Assembly (NCBI GenBank): GCA_902783235.1
Contig: CACZQG010000309.1
Location: forward strand, 1 to 12,823
DNA: 12,823 nucleotides
Direction: 5' to 3'
Origin: an uncultured Ruminococcus sp.
Lineage (GTDB): Bacteria > Bacillota > Clostridia > Oscillospirales > Ruminococcaceae
Under the pieces are notes generated by a model. It ran no database searches, was not told the origin of the DNA, and was given only the letters and a program-made list of their open reading frames with translations. Both the position numbers and the translations under genes were made by a program. Below, one piece after another: positions 7,227 to 12,823 of this stretch; positions within the stretch are counted from its first letter, which is position 1; each line of letters opens with the position of its first letter.

Positions 7227-7255
7227 CTATAATATGATATGAATATGCTATCTCA

Positions 7256-7295
7256 CAGATCGACCTCTCTGTTACATGACAGAGAGGTCGATCTG
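7256..7295. terminator. Perfect 17-bp hairpin between convergent genes
   Basis: The arms 7256-7272 and 7279-7295 are fully complementary around a 6-base loop TACATG. It sits 30 bases after the expansin-like stop and 40 bases beyond the aspS stop, where a two-way terminator is expected. The flanks are A+T-rich but lack a clean run of T on either side, so termination may rely on stem strength; it is the strongest stem in the window. Confidence 0.65.
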
Positions 7296-7335
7296 TTAAA
7301 TGCTATAAAATACACTGAAATAGTGAGCCGGGATA

Positions 7336-9123
7336 TTACTCAGTCTCCTCAGCCTTTCTCACTACCTGTATTCCCAGAACATCAAGACTTTCAGCATCAA
7401 CAGGTGAAGGGCATTCGGACATAAGCTCACTTGCATTCTGTACCTTAGGAAATGCAGTAACATCACGCAGACTGTCTGCACCCAGCATAACCATTGCCAG
7501 ACGATCCAGTCCTATTCCAAGACCGCCATGAGGTGGTGCACCATACTTGTATGCTTCCACAAGGAAACCAAACTTAGCTTCTATCTCCTCCTCAGTGAGC
7601 CCCAGAGCTCTGAACATCTTCTGCTGTAATTCATAGTCAGTGATACGTATAGAACCCGAGGACAACTCCGTACCGTTAAGCACCAGGTCAAATGCCTTGG
7701 CAAAAACCTTATCGGGAGCACTGTCAAGATACTGTATACACTCATCATTAGGCATTGTAAATGGATGATGCATTGCAACATATGATTGGGAATCCTCATC
7801 ATATTCAAAGAATGGGAAATCAGTGATCCACAGGAAATTAAACTGATCCTTAGGTATGATATCAAGCTTTTTAGCAACTGCAAGACGCACAGCACCAAGA
7901 ACCGGTAATGTGACCTTGTTCTTGTCTGCTATGATAAGTGCAGTATCCCCCTGTTCACAGCCTATTTTACTCAGGATATCCTGCAATTCATCCTCAGAGA
8001 AGAATTTGGAGAAGGAGCAGGTAGGCTTCTCATCTACCCAGCGTACATAAGCCATACCCTTTGCACCAATTCCACGAACCATTTCAGTAAGCTTGTCTAT
8101 CTCTTTTCTTGTAAGCACCTTAGCAGAATTTTTAGCTACAACTGCTCTTACGCTTCCTCCGTTTTTAACAGCATCTGCAAAGACACCAAAGCCGCAGTCC
8201 TTTACAAGCTCTGAAAAGTCCTGTATCTCCATTTCAAAACGTGTATCAGGCTTATCTGAACCAAAACGCTCCATAGCCTCCGTATAGCTCAAACGCTGTA
8301 ATGGAACTGTAATTTCCTTATTAAGCACTTCCTTGAAAAGATAGGATATGAAGCCTTCGGTCATAGAAAGAATATCTTCAACATCCACAAAGGACATTTC
8401 CAGGTCGATCTGTGTAAATTCAGGCTGTCTGTCTGCACGAAGATCCTCATCACGGAAACACCTTGCAAGCTGGATATATCTGTCCATACCGGCTACCATA
8501 AGAAGCTGCTTGTATATCTGAGGCGACTGAGGAAGAGCGTAGAACTTGCCGTTGTGTACTCTTGATGGTATCAGGTAATCCCTTGCTCCCTCAGGAGTTG
8601 ATTTCATCATCATAGGAGTTTCTATTTCGGTAAAATCATTCTTATAGAAATACTCTCTTGCAGCCTTTGCTATTTTATGACGCATAATAAGATTATTCTG
8701 GAGTGTAGGACGGCGAAGGTCAAGATAACGGTATTTCAGTCTGAGCTCCTCATTTACATTGGTATCATCAACTATCTCAAATGGAGTAGTCTGTGCCTTG
8801 GCAAGTATACGGAGATCATCAACAATTATCTCTATCCTGCCGGTAGGTATCTCATGATTGATGCTGGAACGAACCTTAGTTGTTCCATGAGCCATAAGTA
8901 CAAACTCAGTTCTCACTGTTGCAGCCTTTTCAAAAAGCTCTCTGTCAGTCTGATCGTTGAATGCAAGCTGTACTATACCTGTTTTATCACGCAGGTCGAT
9001 GAATATAAGGTTACCCAGGTTTCTCATTTTCTGGACAAAACCGCCTACAGTGACCTCTTTTTCTTCCTCAAGTACCTGTCCGCAGTAGATAGTACGTTTC
9101 AGACCATTCATAGTATCTGCCAT
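7336..9123 (-). CDS. aspS: Aspartyl-tRNA synthetase
   Basis: 595 residues from the ATG at 9123, which has AAGGAG 9 bases upstream. The 17-codon-longer frame from 9174 runs into the neighbouring repeat and lacks support. The enzyme charges tRNA-Asp with aspartate using ATP in the cytoplasm. An OB-fold anticodon domain (about 10-110) is followed by the class II core: FTEIETPMMMKSTPEGARDYL (motif 1 region, about 164-184), CFRDEDLRADRQPEFTQIDLEMSF (motif 2, 222-245), the bacterial GAD insertion (about 290-405) and GGLGIGLDRLAMVML (motif 3, 533-547). Length and domain order are those of bacterial AspRS. Whether it also charges tRNA-Asn cannot be told from here. It lies downstream of hisS but is separated from it by a hairpin and a MITE-like element whose end is only 32 bases from the aspS start. 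Confidence 0.95.
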   Translation of the reverse strand: MADTMNGLKRTIYCGQVLEEEKEVTVGGFVQKMRNLGNLIFIDLRDKTGIVQLAFNDQTDRELFEKAATVRTEFVLMAHGTTKVRSSINHEIPTGRIEIIVDDLRILAKAQTTPFEIVDDTNVNEELRLKYRYLDLRRPTLQNNLIMRHKIAKAAREYFYKNDFTEIETPMMMKSTPEGARDYLIPSRVHNGKFYALPQSPQIYKQLLMVAGMDRYIQLARCFRDEDLRADRQPEFTQIDLEMSFVDVEDILSMTEGFISYLFKEVLNKEITVPLQRLSYTEAMERFGSDKPDTRFEMEIQDFSELVKDCGFGVFADAVKNGGSVRAVVAKNSAKVLTRKEIDKLTEMVRGIGAKGMAYVRWVDEKPTCSFSKFFSEDELQDILSKIGCEQGDTALIIADKNKVTLPVLGAVRLAVAKKLDIIPKDQFNFLWITDFPFFEYDEDSQSYVAMHHPFTMPNDECIQYLDSAPDKVFAKAFDLVLNGTELSSGSIRITDYELQQKMFRALGLTEEEIEAKFGFLVEAYKYGAPPHGGLGIGLDRLAMVMLGADSLRDVTAFPKVQNASELMSECPSPVDAESLDVLGIQVVRKAEETE

Positions 9124-9204
9124 GTTTTTTCTCTCCTTGTTATCATTAACTTCATTTAAGGCAACACCCCACAAAGAGTGCCTGACGTACTTTGCACGCC
9201 ATCT

Positions 9205-9316
9205 GCCAGCATTTCACCAAATTTATAATTTGGATAGAAATGCAAATGCCCTTGGGGTATGCCGGCATTTCACCAAATCTACGATTTGGATCGAAACACA
9301 AATGCCCTTGGGGTAT
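9205..9316 (+). repeat. Two tandem 56-bp units inside the element
   Basis: Units 9205-9260 and 9261-9316 differ at 7 of 56 positions. Each holds CCAAAT-5 bases-ATTTGG, whose stem is kept while the loop changes (TTATA versus CTACG), and ends in a shared AAATGCCCTTGGGGTAT. A start of a third unit (GCCGG) follows at 9317. A related stem, TCAAAT-CTTTG-ATTTGA, occurs in the copy at the right window edge, so the unit is part of the repeat family. Confidence 0.85.
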
Positions 9317-9329
9317 GCCGGTGTGCCTG

Positions 9330-9360
9330 CGGATTTTTCATGCACTCTGACAAAAATCCG
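9330..9360. repeat. 9-bp stem hairpin in the right half of the element
   Basis: CGGATTTTT (9330-9338) pairs perfectly with AAAAATCCG (9352-9360) around a 13-base loop. The stem's T and A runs could also give some termination activity in either direction. Confidence 0.6.
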
Positions 9361-9414
9361 ACTGCGCATCTACCGTACAATCTTTGTCGGTATTGCCTTA
9401 ACTTGATTACGCCA

Positions 9415-9442
9415 AACCAGCGTGAACAATGTCACGCTGGTT
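9415..9442 (-). terminator. Hairpin overlapping the hisS stop codon
   Basis: AACCAGCGTGA (9415-9425) pairs perfectly with TCACGCTGGTT (9432-9442) around a 6-base loop. The TGA of hisS (9434-9432) and its last codons form the first arm in the mRNA. The tail after the stem on the minus strand is only TGGCG, so it is a weak intrinsic terminator or an mRNA 3'-end-protecting stem. Confidence 0.55.
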
Positions 9443-10733
9443 CTAAAGTACCGCTGAACATATCACCGATACATATATTTGAAAAATTCTCAGCAAAACT
9501 GCTGTCAAGCGCAATGGATATTTCTTCGCCTGTTTTCATATTTTTAAGCTTGCCCTGTCCGGATTCCACTTCATTTCCTCCAAGAACAAGTACAAAGGTA
9601 CAGCCCAGCTTATCAGCATACTTCATTTGTGCCTTTAAGCCTCTGCCCATTGTATCATACTCTCCACGGAAGCCTTCAGCCCTTACAGCTTTAATAAGAT
9701 CTATAGCAAGAGGCATTGCATCACCGTCCATAGGAGCAATATACAGATCACACGGCTTTTCCTCTTCAAAGGTCAGCCCTTGCTTTTCCATTGTAAGTAT
9801 TAGTCTTTCAAGACCCATTCCAAAGCCCATAGCCGGTGTTTTCTGACCGCCCAGCTGCTCTATAAGACCATCATATCTTCCACCGCCGCATATTGTACTC
9901 TTAGATCCTGTCTCACCTGTCACAAACTCAAATACAGTCTTTGTATAATAATCAAGACCACGAACGATGGTAGGATCAACAGTATAAGCAATATTCAGCT
10001 TTTCCAGATAATATTTGAGCTTTTCAAAATGCTCGCTGCATTCTGAACAAAGGTAATCCAGTATCACAGGCGCATGAGAAGCTATTTCGGAGCAAATAGG
10101 GCTTTTACAATCCAGTATTCTCATAGGATTTCTGTCAAGTCTGCTCAGGCAGGTATCACAAAGCTGATCCTTCTTATCGGAAAAATACTCCTTCAATGCC
10201 TTATGATACTTTGCTCTGCATTTGGGACAACCGATAGAATTGATCTTCAGCTCCACATCCCTTATTCCCAGACCTGTAATGATATCATATGCCAGTGATA
10301 TTATATCCGCATCCGAAGATGGATAAGGACTTCCTGCCATTTCTACGCCGAACTGGTGAAATTCGCGCAGCCTTCCAGCCTCCGGTCGTTCATGTCTGAA
10401 GCATGACAGAATATAGAATACCTTTTGTGGAAGGGCATCATTGAGCATACCGTTTTGCATCATTGCACGAATCGTACCGGCAGTACCCTCAGGACGAAGA
10501 GTAAACTTGGTATCCTTTGCAATTACAGAATACATTTCCTTCTGCACCACATCAGTAGTCTCGCCCACCGAACGATGAAACAGCTCTGTGCTTTCAAATG
10601 TAGGAACTCTTATCTCACGAAAGCCATAAACTGCTGCCTGCTTTCTGACCGCATTTTCAACAGTATGCCACTTGTGTATATTTTTGGGAATAGCATCTTC
10701 AGTGCCGTTGGGTCTTTTCAGATTTATTGCCAT
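9432..10733 (-). CDS. hisS: Histidyl-tRNA synthetase
   Basis: 433 residues, typical for bacterial HisRS, which charges tRNA-His with histidine. Class II signatures are in place: TLRPEGTAGTIRA (78-90), CFRHERPEAGRLREFHQFGVEM (motif 2, 111-132), the histidine-specific RGLDYYTKTVFEF (258-270) and the motif 3 stretch GMGLERLIL (305-313). The insertion between motifs 2 and 3 carries paired cysteines (CPKC 169-172, CDTC 192-195, C209/C214, CSEC 229-232) as in other clostridial enzymes, possibly a metal site. The C-terminal anticodon-binding domain is complete. The start has GGAG about 11 bases upstream. The gene begins 23 bases after the mgsA stop, so the two are very likely one operon driven from the promoter at 11256-11283. 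No T-box leader was found. Confidence 0.95.
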   Translation of the reverse strand: MAINLKRPNGTEDAIPKNIHKWHTVENAVRKQAAVYGFREIRVPTFESTELFHRSVGETTDVVQKEMYSVIAKDTKFTLRPEGTAGTIRAMMQNGMLNDALPQKVFYILSCFRHERPEAGRLREFHQFGVEMAGSPYPSSDADIISLAYDIITGLGIRDVELKINSIGCPKCRAKYHKALKEYFSDKKDQLCDTCLSRLDRNPMRILDCKSPICSEIASHAPVILDYLCSECSEHFEKLKYYLEKLNIAYTVDPTIVRGLDYYTKTVFEFVTGETGSKSTICGGGRYDGLIEQLGGQKTPAMGFGMGLERLILTMEKQGLTFEEEKPCDLYIAPMDGDAMPLAIDLIKAVRAEGFRGEYDTMGRGLKAQMKYADKLGCTFVLVLGGNEVESGQGKLKNMKTGEEISIALDSSFAENFSNICIGDMFSGTLEPA

Positions 10734-10756
10734 ATAATTTTATCTCCATTCGTAAC

Positions 10757-11161
10757 TTAAAGGGGTGAGCTGCCCACTTCACGCCAGTCAAGGTCTCCCC
10801 TTTCAAGGGCAAGTATAAGTGCCTCAGCTGTAGCAATATTTGTTGCAACAGGAACATTGTGAACATCACATAATCTAAGAAGATTTATATCATTGGGTTC
10901 ACTCGCCTTGGGATTAATAGGATCACGGAAGAAAAGAAGTACATCTATCTCATTACAGGAAATACGTGCTCCTATTTGCTGACCGCCGCCCTGCATACCG
11001 CCCAGGTACCTTGTAATTTCAAGTCCTGTAGCTTCGCTTACAAGCTTTCCTGTAGTGCCGGTTGCGCAGATATTATATTTAGAGAGTATTCCGCAATAGG
11101 CGGTACAAAACTGCACCATCAGTTCTTTTTTTGCGTCGTGAGCTATAAGTGCTATTGTCAT
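10757..11161 (-). CDS. mgsA: Methylglyoxal synthase homologue with altered active site
   Basis: 134 residues from the ATG at 11161, chosen because the protein then begins MTIALIAHD as the family does and AAAGGA lies upstream; the ATG at 11179 has no site. Methylglyoxal synthase turns dihydroxyacetone phosphate into methylglyoxal and phosphate. Family features seen are AHDAKK (7-12), the phosphate-binding TGTTG (34-38), QQIGARI, FFRDP (77-81) and the C-terminal VATNIATAE...LERGDLDWRE. From memory of the E. coli and B. subtilis enzymes, three active-site positions differ: the catalytic Asp (E. coli Asp71) is Gly60, the His (His98) is Ser87 and Asp101 is Asn90. The fold is clear; activity is in doubt. 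It is the first gene of an operon with hisS. Confidence 0.85.
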   Translation of the reverse strand: MTIALIAHDAKKELMVQFCTAYCGILSKYNICATGTTGKLVSEATGLEITRYLGGMQGGGQQIGARISCNEIDVLLFFRDPINPKASEPNDINLLRLCDVHNVPVATNIATAEALILALERGDLDWREVGSSPL

Positions 11162-11208
11162 ATTATTAATCCTTTCCATTCATTTTTGATTTAAGTGAAT
11201 CAGATCAT

Positions 11209-11223
11209 TGTGTTTCAAACACA
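11209..11223. promoter_or_regulatory. Perfect palindrome in the mgsA leader
   Basis: TGTGTTTCAAACACA has 7-bp perfect arms around one base. It lies about 33-47 bases downstream of the mgsA -10, inside the leader, where a repressor operator or a small RNA stem could act. No matching regulator is known from the window. Confidence 0.45.
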
Positions 11224-11255
11224 GAATTCAATATTCACATTATCATTCACTATAT

Positions 11256-11283
11256 ATTATACCATATTTTTGGTAAATGTCAA
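11256..11283 (-). promoter_or_regulatory. Consensus sigma-A promoter of mgsA-hisS
   Basis: On the minus strand a perfect TTGACA (11283-11278), a 16-base spacer and a perfect TATAAT (11261-11256). Transcription should start near 11249, giving a leader of roughly 88 bases. The spacer contains the inverted repeat TACCA (11260-11264)/TGGTA (11271-11275), which could be bound by a regulator. Confidence 0.85.
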
Positions 11284-11408
11284 AGCAATTTTTGAATTTA
11301 TTATCGCAATTGTGCGTATTGAACTGTTTTTTCAGGGTCGGATTGTGCATTACTACAAAAATATTAGTATTATCCTAAAAATCCTACCATGTAAATGTGT
11401 CTTCTATG

Positions 11409-11437
11409 TTGACAAATCTTAATTATTATGTTAATAT
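11409..11437 (+). promoter_or_regulatory. Sigma-A promoter of the tcdA-thioesterase pair
   Basis: TTGACA (11409-11414), a 17-base spacer and TAATAT (11432-11437). The predicted start is near 11444, about 68 bases before the gene. The 350 bases between 11162 and 11511 hold this promoter, the opposite mgsA promoter and two palindromes; I see no gene or structured RNA in the remainder. Confidence 0.8.
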
Positions 11438-11444
11438 TTTTATA

Positions 11445-11457
11445 GCATTGGCAATGC
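11445..11457. promoter_or_regulatory. Palindrome at the predicted tcdA transcription start
   Basis: GCATTGGCAATGC has perfect 6-bp arms around one base and sits right at or just after the expected start point. That is a common operator position, but the site is short and the idea is untested. Confidence 0.4.
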
Positions 11458-11511
11458 CGTATAAATTACAGGGTATTGTTCAGAGCAATATCATTAAGGT
11501 AGTGTAGAGAT

Positions 11512-12237
11512 ATGTCAGATATGTTATCAAGAACCAGGCTTGTTCTGGGCAATGAGGGAATTGAAAAGCTGAAAGGATCCAAAGTCGCTGTATTCGGCAT
11601 TGGCGGTGTGGGCGGATATGCAGTAGAAGCACTGGCTCGTTCGGGCATTGGCAGCTTAGAGCTTATAGACAGTGACAGAATAGTTCTTTCAAATGTAAAC
11701 AGACAGATAATCGCCACTCAGAAAAACATAGGTCAATACAAGACCGAAGCGGCAAGGGAACGTATTGATGCCATAAACCCGGAATGTAACGTAACAGTCA
11801 AAAACATATTCTTTCTTCCGGAAACCAGGGATCAATTTGACTTTTCTTCATATGACTATGTAGTGGATGCTATAGATACTGTTACCGGCAAGCTTGGACT
11901 GATACTCGCCTGCAGGGATGCAGGTACCCCTATCATCTCATCAATGGGTGCAGGTAATAAGATGAACGCCTGGCAGTTTGAGGTGGCAGATATTTATGAT
12001 ACCACCGTATGCCCTTTGGCAAGAGTAATGAGACAGCTATGCAGAAAAAACAAGATCGAAAAGTTAAAGGTAGTATACTCAAAGGAAAAGCCGATTACTC
12101 CCGACAGGAGCTGCATATCTGACAGCAATGATGAAAATGCTCCCGGCTCTGTAGCTTTTGTCCCCTCAGCAGCAGGTCTTATCATTGCGGGAGAGGTAAT
12201 AAAAGACATAACCGGATTTGAAAGGGGTGAAAGATAA
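11512..12237 (+). CDS. tcdA: tRNA threonylcarbamoyladenosine dehydratase (ThiF/E1-like)
   Basis: 241 residues. TcdA (CsdL, YgdL) uses ATP to turn t6A at position 37 of ANN-reading tRNAs into its cyclic form. The E1/ThiF Rossmann nucleotide site GIGGVGGYAVEALARSGIG is at 29-47, followed by LIDSDRIVLSNVNRQI (51-66), VVDAIDTVTGKL (117-128) and SSMGAGNKMNAWQFEVADIYDTTVCPLARVMR (143-174), the stretch that sets this family apart from MoeB and ThiF. The four-Cys zinc site of MoeB/ThiF is not seen. The ribosome site is weak (AAGG 14 bases upstream). ATG at 11521 is another possible start, but the longer form has no conflict. It is first in a two-gene operon; its stop overlaps the next start by one base. 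Confidence 0.88.
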   Translation: MSDMLSRTRLVLGNEGIEKLKGSKVAVFGIGGVGGYAVEALARSGIGSLELIDSDRIVLSNVNRQIIATQKNIGQYKTEAARERIDAINPECNVTVKNIFFLPETRDQFDFSSYDYVVDAIDTVTGKLGLILACRDAGTPIISSMGAGNKMNAWQFEVADIYDTTVCPLARVMRQLCRKNKIEKLKVVYSKEKPITPDRSCISDSNDENAPGSVAFVPSAAGLIIAGEVIKDITGFERGER

Positions 12238-12665
12238 TGGGAAGGATACATAGCTATGAGCACTATGCTCAGTATTACGAAACTGATAAAATGAATGTAG
12301 TGCATCATTCAAATTACATACGATGGTTTGAGGAGGCTCGTGTTGATTTTATGAATGCTGTCGGACTTCCATATGACAAAATGGAGGAAAGCGGCATCAT
12401 AATGCCAGTACTGTCCGTTGACTGCAAATACATATCCCCGGTCCGATTTGGTGACACAGTGATCATAGAGACCGCAGTGACCCTATTTAAAGGGATCAAA
12501 ATACAAATGAGCTATAAAGTCAGGGATAAACAAACCGGAGAACTCCGTACTGTCGGTTCAACTTCCCACTGCTTTACAAACACCTCTCTGAAGCCCGTCC
12601 GTATTCAGAAGCTCTCACCTGAAACGGCAAAGATATTTACAGATCTGTTAACTGATGATTTTTGA
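12237..12665 (+). CDS. Hotdog-fold acyl-CoA thioesterase, YbgC/FadM type
   Basis: 142 residues, the normal size for single-domain 4HBT thioesterases, which hydrolyse acyl-CoA or acyl-ACP thioesters in the cytoplasm. The signature region YYETDKMNVVHHSNYIRWFEEARVDFM (13-39) carries the expected Asp (D17), and the hydrophobic helix WFEEARVDF and strand VDCKYISPVRFGDTVIIE follow as in YbgC relatives. The true substrate cannot be named; phenylacetyl-, hydroxybenzoyl- or medium-chain acyl-CoA are all used within the family. The start overlaps the tcdA stop as TAATG, with GGGGTGA a few bases upstream, so translation is coupled. An intrinsic terminator follows 14 bases after the stop. Confidence 0.87.
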   Translation: MGRIHSYEHYAQYYETDKMNVVHHSNYIRWFEEARVDFMNAVGLPYDKMEESGIIMPVLSVDCKYISPVRFGDTVIIETAVTLFKGIKIQMSYKVRDKQTGELRTVGSTSHCFTNTSLKPVRIQKLSPETAKIFTDLLTDDF

Positions 12666-12678
12666 AATAATATTACGC

Positions 12679-12710
12679 AAAACCGCCGGACTGACTACCC
12701 GGCGGTTTTT
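12679..12710 (+). terminator. Rho-independent terminator of the tcdA operon
   Basis: AAAACCGCCGG (12679-12689) pairs with CCGGCGGTTTT (12699-12709) around a 9-base loop, with a run of five T at 12706-12710. It is the most classical intrinsic terminator in the window. The repeat copy begins on the next base. Confidence 0.92.
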
Positions 12711-12823
12711 AGGCAACACCGCACAAAGACCGCTTAGAAGCTTTGCACGTCATCCGCCAGTGTTTCACCAAATCTTTGACGACAGTTTTTCATCAAATCT
12801 TTGATTTGACTTGAAAAACAAGT
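12711..12823 (+). repeat. Dispersed repeat copy C, cut by the window end
   Basis: It begins AGGCAACACCGCACAAAG directly after the terminator. Positions 12711-12786 match the reverse complement of 1-76 at 75 of 76 bases. The following part contains a TCAAAT-CTTTG-ATTTGA stem (in 12792-12811) like the stems in the tandem units at 9205-9316. This copy lacks the full TTAA at its left boundary (it has TTTA). Confidence 0.85.

Larger units (their letters stand above)
9156..9401 (+). mobile_element. Complete 246-bp MITE-like element with inverted ends
   Basis: The left end reads TTAAGGCAACACCCCACAAAG, and the reverse complement of the right end reads TTAAGGCAATACCGACAAAG: about 20 bp of imperfect terminal inverted repeat, with TTAA at each boundary. 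There is no open frame of note and no transposase. The left part resembles the copies at both window ends. Inside are a 56-bp tandem duplication and a 9-bp stem hairpin. The element fills most of the gap between hisS and aspS. It is best read as a non-autonomous mobile or dispersed intergenic repeat. Whether TTAA is a target-site duplication or part of the inverted repeat cannot be decided from one copy. Confidence 0.7.

Noticed and set aside
8677..9159. A 160-codon plus-strand frame opposite aspS
   Set aside because: It lies wholly antisense to the conserved AspRS frame and across its ribosome site, with a low-information Ser/Tyr/Ile composition. It is a shadow frame.
9205..9316. A CRISPR-like array from the repeated 56-bp unit
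   Set aside because: There are only two units, directly abutting with no spacers and with 7 differences between them, and no cas gene is present. It is a tandem duplication inside a repeat element.
9156..9401. A degraded transposase gene inside the element
   Set aside because: No frame of useful length with similarity to a known transposase is seen in 246 bases. The element can only be non-autonomous.
11162..11283. A T-box leader controlling mgsA-hisS
   Set aside because: The predicted leader is under 100 bases and has no AGGGTGGNACCGCG-like T-box or terminator/antiterminator pair. The aspS leader likewise has none.
11195..11422. A 75-codon plus-strand frame between mgsA and tcdA
   Set aside because: It starts at a GTG-type codon without a ribosome site, crosses the consensus mgsA promoter, has a composition typical of translated A+T-rich spacer and resembles no family I know.

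Overview
This window looks like chromosomal DNA from a low-GC, anaerobic, fibre-degrading Firmicute, most likely a Ruminococcus-type member of the Oscillospiraceae. The reasons are an expansin-like protein carrying a dockerin-type calcium loop, a bacterial GAD-domain AspRS next to HisRS, strong Shine-Dalgarno sites of the GGAGG type, A+T-rich sigma-A promoters and a RsbU/RsbW-style signalling pair. The genus is an inference. No tRNA, rRNA, CRISPR array, phage gene or transposase gene was seen.

Layout. (1) Positions 1-79 are one copy of a dispersed repeat that reappears inverted at 12711-12786; both window ends lie in this repeat, as contig ends often do. (2) Positions 169-3716, minus strand, hold a three-gene signalling cluster: a membrane-bound PP2C/SpoIIE phosphatase with an extracellular Cache-like sensor, a RsbW-like ATPase whose frame is interrupted by one TAA codon, and an unrecognised 7-TM protein, closed by a hairpin terminator. 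A 97-base gap with an imperfect hairpin separates it from glgX. (3) Positions 3841-5919, minus, hold glgX (GH13 glycogen debranching). Its leader and promoter share a 440-base divergent intergenic region with (4) a secreted expansin-like protein at 6360-7226, plus, with an N-terminal dockerin that keeps only one calcium loop. (5) A perfect 17-bp hairpin lies between it and the convergent aspS. (6) Positions 7336-11161, minus, hold mgsA-hisS, a terminator-like hairpin overlapping the hisS stop, a 246-bp MITE-like element, then aspS. hisS-aspS is a common neighbour pair in Firmicutes, and here the element sits between them. (7) Positions 11512-12665, plus, hold a tight pair, a TcdA-type tRNA t6A dehydratase and a hotdog thioesterase overlapping as TAATG, closed by a strong intrinsic terminator and followed directly by the third copy of the repeat.

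How they fit together. The phosphatase and ATPase would form the input half of a partner-switching cascade, but no STAS antagonist or sigma factor is visible and the ATPase is interrupted. glgX, mgsA and the expansin touch carbohydrate use: stored glycogen, the methylglyoxal bypass and plant cell-wall loosening. hisS, aspS and tcdA serve translation.

The points most worth a second look are the nonsense codon in the ATPase, the single-loop dockerin on an expansin, a methylglyoxal synthase homologue lacking three expected active-site residues, and the short TTAA-bounded repeat family with an internal 56-bp duplication lying in the aspS leader. I did not find a clearly new multi-gene system.
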